Positions 22,777-34,753 of a stretch of 64,000 nucleotides of DNA are shown here, piece by piece. The translations under genes and the position numbers were made by a program. Origin of the DNA: Arenicola marina (Eukaryota; Annelida; Polychaeta; Arenicolidae); NCBI GenBank assembly GCA_964019135.1, contig OZ025260.1, forward strand, positions 21,942,254 through 22,006,253. The letters are read 5' to 3'. The notes under the pieces were generated by a model. It did no database searches. It saw only the letters and a program-made list of their open reading frames with translations, and was not told where the DNA came from. Numbering within the stretch: position 1 is the stretch's first letter; every line of letters starts with the position of its first letter.

Positions 22777-23647
22777 ACTCTTGTGACAGGCACGGAGAGG
22801 ACATCATGGCTTGCAGTCATCACCTGCAAGGCATACATGTATAGACTGATGGCGTCAGCGGTTGTCGCATGACTTCCTCTATATAGCGCGAATCGTAGTC
22901 TCCCAAAAGATGATTTGTATTTGCATTTGGATTGTTGTTTATCAAGTAGGCCTACATTTCGGTTTGTTCCACCTTAGGTGAACATTAATATGTGAATTTG
23001 CCGTTGCGAATGTTTGTGAATTTGCCGTTGCGAATGTTTGTGAATTTGCCGTTGCGAACCTCGTAAAGTAAATAAAGTTTATATGAAAACATCACCTGTG
23101 CGTCCCGGAATAGCAAACCTTGTTTCGATCACGAAGTGTTTACTTCCCCGACGATTGTTTATGTTGTTTTTTCGTAAGTAAGATGCAGATTTGAGACTTT
23201 CCTTTACGATATGAAGACAGCGGATCCCAGTGAGAGGAAAATAATTTATTATGACAGTTTTGAATGCGTCTTACCTTGCCCTCAATCGAGCAAGAAATAT
23301 GTCTGGTCGATGGACTTGTAAGCCTTATATTGCGGATCGTGGCGTTCCGCAGTGCCTCCATCTAGTCTCTGTCTCAACCAAGATCCTAAATTATGCAGTA
23401 CACCCGACACTCTTTGTTTCGTTTTGAGTGGCACCATATTTTTGCTTTGGATTGCCACGTTCTCCCACTCTCAGCCCTTTTCGGAGAGCCATATATTCCC
23501 ACGGGTCTACTCCGTCGTCGTCACTCGACACGGCCATTGTGCCATCCTGTCTTCCGCAACACGCTTACCATGTATGTGAAGCCTTTCAGACATGAACTGA
23601 AATGATCGGGTTTAAGCCATTCGGTGCGCACAATGACTAAACGGCCA
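22777..23647. other. intergenic, short tandem repeat only
   Basis: Contains three copies of a unit of about 24 bp (gtgaatttgccgttgcgaat) at 22991-23058. A minus-strand frame from 23361 ends at a gtaaga-like donor near 23275, but no partner exon exists downstream, where only minisatellite follows. Confidence 0.5.
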
Positions 23648-24610
23648 TATAGGGCTATAAAGTCTCGTTCGATTAGACTTCCGGTTTACTCATTTTGGGG
23701 ACAAACAAACGAAGCACGTGTTCGGAACGAGTTTAGAATCTCTGCGCACACTGGTATCCTGACTATCTGTGACGTAGGCGTGACGTGTACGTTACGCAAA
23801 GAGAGAGACTGGGAACCAGACTACCTGCGCAAAAGCCAGGCGCCGAGGGGTGGGTTCATTGCGGAAGGCCTAGCGCTATGATTAAGAATATTTAAGAAAA
23901 TAGCTTCACAAAACGGATAGATGACATATTTTTTATTCGTTTGCGCCATCACAATGACGAATATTTGTTACGACGGGACAATACGACTGAGAAAATATTT
24001 TTTGGCATTTCCTACGAAAACGAGGCATTATGACGTCACACGGATTCTCCCCGGTGACAACATTGGCGCAACGCTTCAAACAGAAAACTTACAAAAATGA
24101 AGAAACTTGGTCTTTTCGTGATCCAAAAGTGAGACGAAAACATCCAACTGGTCTTATTTTATCTTTACCATGTGGTTTAATGACGCACCCGTGTGTTGTT
24201 ACTCCATGCACTGCACATTTTGACAGCGGAATGGTTAAGTCGATCACTTGCTCTCGCCATTTTTTGGTTACCGCGGAGGCACGCGAAACTCTGCGACGTC
24301 ACTCTCTGCTTGGTGAACTTGCGAAAGCCCGGGTGCAGGGCTAAATTAAGAACGTTAGTTTTAGCTTTCGAGTGTTTTGAAGACGGATTTTTCCTTGTAT
24401 ATTCCCAAAGTTCTGCGCTTCATCGCCTCCAAATATTTTAACGTATATCTCCCATAGCCATGTTTAGTGAAATGGTCCTCATAGTCTTTAGAATAAACCT
24501 GGAAAGAAATTGACTTATAGCTGCCTATACTTCAACATGGAGCACGTGTGTTTGTTTGTCCCCAAAACTGAAGTCTCGCGGCCCGATCGCGAGAACTGTA
24601 TAGCCCTATA
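23648..24610. mobile_element. non-autonomous DNA transposon (MITE-like) with about 70-bp terminal inverted repeats
   Basis: The left end starts tatagggctata at 23648 and contains ttttggggacaaacaaac then cacgtg by about 23721. The right end, 24540-24610, is the inverse: cacgtg, gtttgtttgtccccaaaa and finally tatagccctata. Both ends also share a gtctcg-type block between these motifs. Flanking TA may be the target duplication. The interior (about 820 bp) encodes no recognised transposase, so the element is presumably mobilised in trans. Confidence 0.75.
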
Positions 24611-24656
24611 GACAGAAGGAGAACTGACGGACAATATATCAGCATGCGCATGCGCG

Positions 24657-24702
24657 TATAGGGCTGTACAGTTGTCGCGGGTTCTATTTCCGGTTTAGAC
24701 CC
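24657..24702 (+). mobile_element. solo terminal repeat of the same transposon family
   Basis: The sequence tatagggctgtacagtt, then tcgcgggttctatttccggttta, matches the two inverted ends of the neighbouring element, in the same orientation as the left end, only 47 bp beyond the right end. No matching right terminus was found downstream. Confidence 0.6.
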
Positions 24703-26369
24703 TTAATATAGTTAAAGATAACATTATCTCTCTATAATGCATGTGGTCCGTTCGATGAGACTTTGGAAGCGTTGTATTTTGAGGCAAATCATCGATGTTT
24801 GCACCAGTTCTGCTTAGTCCATATAAGGAGCGTTGTTACGTAACCATAGATACCGCGCGCAGACATACGTGTCGGAATGATTATTACGTCATACGGCATG
24901 GAAAACCCCGCGCAGCACATTAGATCGCCTGACACTGACAGTCACTCATGAAACAACAGAATTCTGGTTTAATATGGGTAGGTGCTACCTAAAAATTGCG
25001 AGCGCATATTTATTAATTCAGATATTCCGAGGGGATACATCTAGATTAATATTCAAAATTAATCTCACTTCGGCTTGCCATAAAGAATGTTCTTGGCGGG
25101 ATGACGTATACCATGCACGTGCTTGTGGCATATCATTCGGTTGCTTAGAAACTCCCATTGTGATATCATGTTTATAACATTTCGACATTTAACAACTACT
25201 CACTATGACAGCAGCCGATGGGTGGTCACCAAGAGCGCTCTGCTTGGCAACAGGTATTTAGCGCGTCGCTTATAAATTAACTTTAATTTGAAGTATACAT
25301 CCAGTGTTAACAATGAATAATTTATTCGTTAATTTTGTGGGGCAGCTGATTTAATTATTAAAGACTTCGACCTCTCTTTGCTTGAATATATTTATGTACA
25401 GCTGATATTTACTCCGAATCCGAAAACGTCTCATGGGGGTTGTTACGAGAAATGAAAGCCCTGAGCCTATGCTTGAAATAGACTTTGAACATGCATGCAT
25501 GTTACCTTAAGAGCTCGCTTGCGCTCGCTATCAACTGTCTAACCGGTCATATATTACATAAACCTACTCTGGTAGTTATAATTCTGAAATGCGCATTAAA
25601 TTCTGTGGTTAGTTGTGCATCCAAGGACAGCCTTAGCCGATTTTATGTGTGAAGGGAGTGAAGGCCGACAACCGGAAGATAGGCAACACGTACATCCCGT
25701 TGATGCTAGGCATTGACGTAGAGCATAAGTATCCCTGTGTCGTGAGGTCTCGATCAGATCCCGTAGTGACTGTACAATCCTATTGCTGCACACACACCCA
25801 TGGGGGGGGGGTGGAGGGGGGGGGCAATGGGGGGAGGGTCATGTTCCCAAGTTACGAAGAATACATTTCTTTATACCCAGATCACGATGAATTAAAAGAA
25901 GTCCCCGTATACAGTGGGAAGAGGCCGCTACATGATATAAATTTGGCCATTTCCAAATTCACGGTTATTTAATATTAAAATTCCCGGTTCAGGATTACTG
26001 AAAAATCCTCGATCACGGCGGTCGGCTAATATTCCGTTCCCAGTTAACAGGCATTGTCAGCTTGAGACGAAATATAAATATATATCCGATCTTAAACGTT
26101 ATCAGGCTCCGTTTGCAAGAATTAGGCATTCAAATCTTAATGTGCGATTTTCGGATAATTGCACATTCACATCGTGTATGTCAAGGGCACATACACATGG
26201 GCTGAGCGATATTGAGGGACTAGCGTCGATCACACAGATTCCAACTGCCGGTAAAAAACCTATTGCGTCTGGGGCGTTTTCATCCTCTCATTTCAACAAC
26301 CCATGGGTTTGACACACTGTAAATAGGAAAAAAATGCCATCCGTTAGAGGTCACACTCGTAGTGTCGAA

Positions 26370-26430
26370 TATGCTGTGCTAGGCCAGCCTGGTGCGCGGT
26401 TCGAATCCCACCTGTGCAAATGTCTTCGTT
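26370..26430 (+). mobile_element. SINE family C, tRNA-like head fragment
   Basis: The run ggttcgaatcccacctgtgc followed by aaat contains a perfect B-box and is shared, in reverse orientation, with the copy near 55.0 kb. The A-box side is diverged. Confidence 0.5.
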
Positions 26431-27193
26431 CAAATGTTTATACATGATAAATAACCCAAGTAAAAACAAAACCAAGTAAAGGCGCCCTACGTATATGACT
26501 GCATGTCATACAGGAACACAACTCGACACCCATGAGGGCTAGGCATCCATCAGCAAACCCGAACATGTCTTGATGGATCCACTGTAGGTGTGTTTTTTAC
26601 TGCTGCCATAAAGGTTACGATGCAGCTATATATCATCCTTAATCATTTATTCATCCCCTAGATGCGCCAAGATCAAGACAGATACGGACCACCGATGACA
26701 TGCCATGGTAACCTACCCTGTGTGCCCCCCGCCCTCCCCCCCCCAACCCACCACCACCAACACCGGCATTTATTTCCACACCCCTCACCCCCTCTAACCA
26801 TCCCACCCCTTAAGGAAACCCATCATTGAAAGTCTTTCCTCAGTGACAACACAAAAGGCGTGGCCTGCCTAGGTGTATCACGGTGTGGCTGAATCGAGAA
26901 GGCTGGCCTCACACACAACAGAGAGCCTTCGCCCACCGACGGCAAGGGCAGACAGCAAGGCTATCACGAAAGGAAGGAATATATTGGCTCAAGACACGAC
27001 AATCCGCAATCATTTCTGTGGCTAAAAACTGCGTCCTTTTTCTTCCCTTTAGTTTGTAGCATACGGGGAACCAATTAAGCCACGGGGAAAATAGGTATAA
27101 GGGAGGTGGGGATGTTAGGGTTACCATCTAGTGGCACCAACAGATAATGGTTAATAACGACCCAGTAACGGCTTAAAAGCGACAGTGCTATGT

Positions 27194-27197
<4 letters not shown>

Positions 27198-27228
<31 letters not shown>

Positions 27229-27264
27229 TTCAGGAAAAACTGGCAATGCAATACATAAAACTAA
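27198..27264 (-). mobile_element. short 5'-truncated poly(A) retro-insertion
   Basis: A run of 29 T (27198-27226) is followed by 38 bp of unrelated sequence, and the whole is flanked by a perfect 17-bp direct repeat, gacagtgctatgtaaac, at 27181-27197 and 27265-27281. Read on the minus strand the insert ends ...cctgaaataaa and runs into the poly(A), as for a reverse-transcribed mRNA 3' end. Confidence 0.85.
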
Positions 27265-30200
27265 GACAGTGCTATGTAAACGATTATAAGTGACCAGAAC
27301 CGTAATCACGTAATTCACAGATTATTACTTTAAAAAAAGGCAGTTCTCCCTTGGTCATTACGTTGTTGGGTAATTATCCAGTTTCTTGTTGTAGCAATAG
27401 GCCCTACTTTAATGTCGATTTTGATAGTAATTAATTATTGACTATCAGAAAACTCCAATTACTGATTTATGTAACGTTGCTATCAAAATATTATGTCTGT
27501 TTATGACATGGGTCAAAGCGTTTCCCAATTGATTTTGCAACAAAACCATTGTTGCCAAAAATAATCAGGATCTCGGTCATCCCCACATCCCACCCCTATC
27601 CCATATTCTGATGACATACTGTCAGGTTACACGGCTCATCTCCACCATTAGCCTTAACATGTCCTGGCCTGCGTGGCTCCATTCATAGGGTGACCCAAAC
27701 AACGACGGTTGCTTGGTTAAAACATAGCGTTTCGCCATCCCGAACATTGTTATTTTAGCATTTTGCAATACGCTGTATAACAAAGCAGCGTCCCGTGCCT
27801 GGTGTTCACCTATTTCTGAAGCTGACATGCGCAAGACTTGTTAATGTAACATATGAAGTGTCGATCCACGCCAGCCCTATATGATGATCGCTATATCATT
27901 TATAGGCGGATTGCATCGGCTTCTAAGAAAATGGCTTTATTTATATTCCTTATTCAGTATCACTAAATATGTGCATATCATATACCAACTCTCACGCAGT
28001 CACCATCATCTGACGAGATCTTCGTTATTCTGCCAGCGGGGAACGAAAATATAAAACTGTATTGATATTCTATCAATAAATGAATTGGTCTTTCACCCAA
28101 ATTTTGTGACCATGGTTGAAGGTGACAAACTGTATAGCGTATCACCAGCAAAACAACATATAAGCTACATCTATGATTAATAGCACTTTCGGCTCTAAAC
28201 TGTCATGTATGACAGCTGAATATGGTCATCACGGTCCCCTGTGGTCGGTGCGGTACATGGGAATCCCTGCCGGCTTTGTCGATCTGACGCTCCATGCCTC
28301 GATACTTACTATGGAATAGCGACCCCCCCCCTCTCCTGACCCTTTGTAAAGCTGGCTAATAGCGCAAAACCCCAACAGGAAGCCAAGCCAAAATGTCATA
28401 AAATTTCATCGGTTCATCCCGGACTATCTACCGATGGCGTTGAAATATTTACGAATTGATGTTTCATGAGCGGCTAATATCGGGCGAACTGATGACAGCG
28501 CCTCATGTATCTTCAAAGACTACTAATTGACGATAGGTAATGATGTCTACTGGATCGTGTTTAATGTTCCCTTACCGAATGGAAATATTTTCTGGGATTA
28601 CGATAAATGGGAAAATCAACTCGCTTAATAATCTGAATGCTCGGGAACTAATTGCCGAATGCCTCCATGCCCATCGCCGTTTATGGCGCTGAACATGTCT
28701 GAAGTTTGACACGTTATAATATACGAAATACAAGCGAATAACATATTAATTTGGTTAAGATCAGCTGTATCATCATGCATAGAAGGCATGCGGGTTAAAT
28801 ATACTTTTAGTAGCGATTTTTCAGATTGGATCTGTCAGAAACTCACAAGCAAAATGCCAGTTCATGGAAATCCATCAGTTCCGCCTTCGTTTCATGAACA
28901 AAACACCATTTGGGGTTTCACTTTATTTCATCGAAAATAGAGAGAACTCCCTTCGAACATTGATGAGGCCTATGTGAGATAATATTCCAAGTCGTGATCA
29001 GTCTGCAATAATCTTAGTCGGATACTGCCGCGTATGAGCGGCTTGAATGCTATGTTAGGTAATTGGTGGGCGGTATACAAACGTTACTTCCCCTGTGTAT
29101 GACGAAGCAGCTTGAATGGTATGTTAGTTAATGGGGGGGCTGCATCTAGAGGTTAATGGATGGGCAGTATATATAGCGGTTACTTCCCCTGTGTATGAGG
29201 AGGCAGAAGACGCCGTACATTATCATATGTTCTGGCACATCAGAGCCACCTCACGTACGTGTTCCTTTCTCCTATTGCGTGAGATATTGTCCTTCACTCT
29301 GACGGGAACATGGTAGGCAGCAGCTGGCGCACTGTCACCAGCGACACGCTAAGGGTCTCACAGGGCGAGACCCAGCCCTCGCAGGTCCCGCCTACCGTCC
29401 ATCCCACCCACCCCACTGCTTCCCTCACCTGCCGTAGGGGACGACGCCCCGGGGCAGCGCCACGATAACTTCGGCGGCCCCGATGCGTGCTGGCGCGCGC
29501 GGAGCCCTCATGCGACAGTGGCCGGGTAAGCTGGCTGGCAGCTAAGTCAGGCTGACGTAACATGAGGGCCCAAATCATGCCATCGTGGAGAACGAGGAAG
29601 CGGTGCCTCGCTTGGTCTGGTAGATTATGGCTCGTCGTCGGTCGGTTACGTGACAGCACCCCTGCCATTGTCGCGTGTGTGTGTGTGAAAGAGAGGTCGC
29701 TTGGGTTGGCTAGACACCCGCCCTACCCCACCCCCCCCCCGTCCCCCACACCGCACCTCACCGACCCCCCGCACCCCACCGACCAGACTGATGTGCTGAG
29801 AAGCCGGTGGCTCGCACGCAGCTTCCCGGGACCCCACACCTTGCAGTGATCCCCCACATCGCCAGCGGATCACCACCGCCACCGCCGGTGGCAGTGATTC
29901 CAGCCGGACCCTCTCCTCACATCGGCGGACGTCCTTTTGATAGTACGTACTCTCTAGTGGCGACGGTTCCATACCATGACAGCCACCTTTGATTTAGTCC
30001 ACAGACTAGTCGCGTAACTGGATCTTGGCCTTCTGTGAACAGTCTTCAACTGACCGATATATGCCGAAAATGGTAGGTTATGTTTTTAGATTAACTCTCA
30101 CGTAACTGATGCATTCACATGGTGACATAATCTATTGTTATTGTCGTGATTAGTCACACAAGCACGTCCATCTTATGAGCTGGCCACGTTTCAACTGACG

Positions 30201-31333
30201 CATGTCTTTATTGAACACCATAATCAGGTGACTGAGCTTTGAGATTTAACAAGCGTCTTTTGGGGTTAGAGATTACATAATGACAAAATTATGACAAGAG
30301 TTACACTATGACAGTTATTATTTATGACAATCAAAGATGTAATGGCCCGACATGATCAATGCAGCCAGGACGCGGGTTCTCACAGCATTCGGGATTGGTA
30401 TTTGAACCAAAAAGTACTTGTCTTGACTTATGGCATAATTCTTTCGCGTAATTAATACGGGACCGGTCTGTTTCTTGGGTAATACTAAACCGTACCTTAG
30501 ATTCAAGACAAACAGTGAGATTAGGCGAATATCGGTTTCTCTGCAAACTTGGTTGTGGGTTATATATTTAGTATGTTCCGCATAATGTTTCTTCATATCA
30601 AATCTATGCAAACTTATCCTCATGTTTCTTCGTCATACGATATGTTACCAAAAGTCCTAAATTATGATCAACATGCAGAATATGGGGCCAGGGCGATCTG
30701 TGTGTTGTGTTTGCCGCCCATGAAAACAACAGTTCATGGTCCCAGTTCAGCGACATACCCAGCAAACCCTACAGACCGATCGATATATGACGAAAGTCTT
30801 AAATCTTCGTCATAATAATGTTAAGCCGTCCATAACTATTGGCATTAATATGGGACACAGCCACAACAAGGCCCAAGCCAGTACCCGATGCGCGCCAAGG
30901 CAGCATTACACGAATATGGAAAAACGTCGCTCCCCGACCGCCATGACGTGAATTCGAAGGAAGGCTCGCCGACTGTTATTTCCGTGGCAAGCACATGTGC
31001 CGCAATGTACCGAGTCGGTTTGTCGCTGAATTGTGACCATGAACTATTGTTTTAATGGGTGGCAAACACCAGATTTGTCCCACATGTCCATTGACAATGA
31101 AACAAGGGAATTCCATAAAACACAATAACTCGATAGGGTTCATTCCCGGTTGTCGCGGGAGACACTTTTACTATTACGTTCCCAGCGAAACGCCAGTTTT
31201 ACGCGGCCGACCCCACAAGTCGATAGCTGTACGTGCCAAGTCTCCTTGACGGATATAATGTGTTACATTTCAGGGGGTTTGGGGCGGGGGGGGGGGGTGA
31301 CTGGGGCTTGGAGGGGGTGGGGGGAGGGGGTGG

Positions 31334-31533
31334 NNNNNNNNNNNNNNNNNNNNNNNNNNNNNNNNNNNNNNNNNNNNNNNNNNNNNNNNNNNNNNNNNNN
31401 NNNNNNNNNNNNNNNNNNNNNNNNNNNNNNNNNNNNNNNNNNNNNNNNNNNNNNNNNNNNNNNNNNNNNNNNNNNNNNNNNNNNNNNNNNNNNNNNNNNN
31501 NNNNNNNNNNNNNNNNNNNNNNNNNNNNNNNNN
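31334..31533. other. assembly gap (200 N)
   Basis: Exactly 200 undetermined bases follow a G-rich tract (31280-31333). Open frames crossing the gap are meaningless. Confidence 0.99.
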
Positions 31534-31892
31534 CCCCAGGCAGGACTTCCTAATGCTCGCCTTGATATCACTAAAGCCTTAATCTCGGATCTGGTGTTAC
31601 CATGGGCCGCAGTCAATTCGACAATCGGATAGGTATCCAATTAATCCAATTCTACATTGCTTTCAAAGGTTTGCCATTACAATTATATTTGCTTCAAGCC
31701 CAGCGATAACTCTAAGCACTGTTGGGAAAGATAATTTATTGACGAATGTGCCTCCGGCCATTGGTTAGTTTCGTTCCTTGTTAATTACCGAGGAACCCCC
31801 ACACACCCAGTGATGTATTAAGTGGGGCTGGAATCAGTTAGTCGCCGACCCAGCCGCACTGGCAGCGTAGGTCCTAAACAACAATATAGGTT
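31534..31892. other. spacer, no gene recognised
   Basis: Unique sequence between the gap and the next minisatellite. Confidence 0.6.
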
Positions 31893-34090
31893 CCTAGTCA
31901 GCACGGGATCGGTAACCGCTGACTCCCTAGTCAGCACGGGATCGGTAGCCGCTGACTCCCTAGTCTGCACGGGATCGGTAGCCGCTGACTCCCTAGTCTG
32001 CACGGGATCGGTAGCCGCTGACTCCCTAGTCAGCACGGGATCGGTAGCCGCTGACTCCCTAGTCAGCACGGCACCGGTAGCCGCTGACTCCCTAGTCAGC
32101 ACGGGATCGGTAGCCGCTGACTCCCTAGTCTGCACGGGATCGGTAGCCGCTGACTCCCTAGTAAGCATTGATTCGGTAGCCGCTGACTCCCTAGTCAGCA
32201 CGGGATCGGTAACCGCTGACTCCCTAGTCAGCACGGGATCGGTAGCCGCTGACTCCCTAGTCAGCACGGGATCGGTAGCCGCTGACTCCCTAGTCTGCAC
32301 GGGATCGGTAGCCGCTGACTCCCTAGTCAGCACGGGATCGGTAGCCGCTGACTCCCTAGTCAGCACGGGTTCGGTAGCCGCTGGCTCCCTAGTCAGCATT
32401 GATTCGGTAGCCGCTGACTCCCTAGTCAGCACGGGATCGGTAGCCGCTGACTCCCTAGTCAGCACGGAATCGGTAGCCGCTGACTCCTAGTCTGCACGGG
32501 ATCGGTAGCCGCTGACTCCCTAGTCTGCACGGGATCGGTAGCCGCTGACTCCCTAGTCTGCACGGGATCGGTAGCCGCTGACTCCCTAGTCTGCACGGGA
32601 TCGGTAGCCGCTGACTCCCTAGTCTGCACGGGATCGGTAGCCGCTGACTCCCTAGTCTGCACGCGATCGGTAGCCGCTGACTCCCTAGTCTGCACGGGAT
32701 CGGTAGCCGCTGACTCCCTAGTCTGCACGGGATCGGTAGCCGCTGACTCCCTAGTCAGCACGGGATCGGTAGCCGCTGACTCCCTAGTCAGCACGGCACC
32801 GGTAGCCGCTGACTCCCTAGTCAGCACGGGATCGGTAGCCGCTGACTCCCTAGTCTGCACGGGATCGGTAGCCGCTGACTCCCTAGTAAGCACGGGTTCG
32901 GTAGCCGCTGACTCCCTAGTCAGCATTGATTCGGTAGCCGCTGACTCCCTAGTCAGCACGGGATCGGTAACCGCTGACTCCCTAGTCAGCACGGGATCGG
33001 TAACCGCTGACTCCCTAGTCAGCACGGGATCGGTAGCCGCTGACTCCCTAGTCTGCACGGGATCGGTAGCCGCTGACTCCCTAGTCAGCACGGGATCGGT
33101 AGCCGCTGACTCCCTAGTCAGCACGGGTTCGGTAGCCGCTGGCTCCCTAGTCAGCATTGATTCGGTAGCCGCTGACTCCCTAGTCAGCACGGGATCGGTA
33201 GCCGCTGACTCCCTAGTCAGCACGGGATCGGTAGCCGCTGACTCCTAGTCTGCACGGGATCGGTAGCCGCTGACTCCCTAGTCTGCACGGGATCGGTAGC
33301 CGCTGACTCCCTAGTCTGCACGGAATCGGTAGCCGCTGACTCCCTAGTCTGCACGGGATCGGTAGCCGCTGACTCCCTAGTCTGCACGGGATCGGTAGCC
33401 GCTGACTCCCTAGTCTGCACGGGATCGGTAGCCGCTGACTCCCTAGTCTGCACGGGATCGGTAGCCGCTGACTCCCTAGTCTGCACGGGATCGGTAGCCG
33501 CTGACTCCCTAGTCTGCACGGGATCGGTAGCCGCTGACTCCCTAGTCAGCACGGGATCGGTAGCCGCTGACTCCCTAGTCTGCACGGGATCGGTAGCCGC
33601 TGACTCCCTAGTCTGCACGGGATCGGTAGCCGCTGACTCCCTAGTCTACACGGGATCGGTAGCCGCTGACTCCCTAGTCTGCACGGGATCGGTAGCCGCT
33701 GACTCCCTAGTCTGCACGGGATCGGTAGCCGCTGACTCCCTAGTCTGCACGGGATCGGTAGCCGCTGACTCCCTAGTCAGCACGGGATCGGTAGCCGCTG
33801 ACTCCCTAGTCTGCACGGGATCGGTAGCCGCTGACTCCCTAGTCTGCACGGGATCGGTAGTCGCTGACTCCCTAGTCTGCACGGGATCGGTAGCCGCTGA
33901 CTCCCTAGTCAGCACGGGATCGGTAGCCGCTGACTCCCTAGTCTGCACGGGATCGGTAGCCGCTGACTCCCTAGTCAGCACGGGATCGGTAGCCGCTGAC
34001 TCCCTAGTCAGCACGGGATCGGTAGCAGCTGACTCGCTAGTCAGCACGGGATCGGTAGCCGCTGACTCCCTAGTCAGCACGGGATCGGTA
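31893..34090. repeat. 33-bp minisatellite, about 66 copies, with a 758-bp higher-order unit
   Basis: The unit core is gccgctgactccctagtcag followed by cacgggatcggta. Two main variants (agtcagcacg and agtctgcacg) and rarer ones (agcattgattcgg, acggcaccgg) recur in the same order. A 32-bp copy lacking one C (tgactcctag) occurs at 32481 and again at 33239, 758 bp apart, equal to 23 units minus one base. Confidence 0.96.
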
Positions 34091-34753
34091 TTGAATTCAC
34101 AGGGTGCCATATTTGCCAAAGGAGCACCCGGAGGTGGCGAGGGAGGGGGAACGTTGACAAATTGGTCACGTGCCGAGAGTCATCAGAGCATCGGTGTCCC
34201 GCATAATTGTTTCCGCTGCCCAGTTACCGCCAGTTCGCAATAAGTGGATTTATCGACGATAATTCCTCATACAGGAAGATATCGAACTGAAGCGTTATAC
34301 CAGAAAGACTCCTTCTGCCATGGTAGTGTAACACCTGGTGTTGTTACAGGGTTCAGCGAGGCCATGCGGGGCCTAGTCGCCCCGGAGAAACAGACACGCA
34401 TGGTGGCCGACCAGCGGCCTAAGCAGGCAATCACCAGCTCGGTGACCTCGGGCCGACTGACCAATGAGTTATGTCACCACGCTCACCTGGTATCTATGAA
34501 TGGGTACAGATTACAGAATGGGTCAAAGGCCAGGGACTCGGGGGTTCGACATGCCCACGACCTAATTAATTTCCGATCCTCGAAGATCCAATGCAAGGTT
34601 CCAAGTCATCCACTATGGTATAAGTTCTAATTTTATGCCGTTAAATATATTTTACCGCAAAATTACCACTAAGCTTGACTTTCTTTGTACGTTGGTTGAG
34701 GTGTATAACATCAGGTGGGACTGTAGTGCGTGCCAACTGTTTCTATACCCCTA
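34091..34753. other. unique spacer with an unsupported 128-codon frame
   Basis: An open frame at 34244-34630 on the plus strand has no recognisable domain, signal or splice context. It may be chance. Confidence 0.4.

Larger units (their letters stand above)
24703..31333. other. 6.6-kb intergenic region without a recognised gene
   Basis: Unique AT-moderate sequence with a C-rich tract near 26725 and 29725, a T run at 27198 and an (A)CACAC-type repeat near 29675. Open frames of 60-125 codons are present but show no homology, splice partners or consistent composition that I could support. A SINE head and a retro-insertion are listed separately. Confidence 0.5.

Noticed and set aside
20547..22872. 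Open frames of 689-765 codons on both strands
   Set aside because: They arise from a 27-bp minisatellite unit without stops. They overlap each other on opposite strands and have no splice, leader or homology support.
23275..23361. Possible minus-strand first exon ending at gtaaga
   Set aside because: Only minisatellite sequence lies downstream and there is no partner exon.
27868..27885. agccctatat as the missing right end of the second transposon terminus
   Set aside because: Similarity stops after nine bases and the inner part of the inverted end is absent.
31150..31640. Frames running through the N gap
   Set aside because: The sequence there is undetermined.
34244..34630. 128-codon frame in unique sequence
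   Set aside because: No domain, homology, splice context or codon bias that I could recognise.
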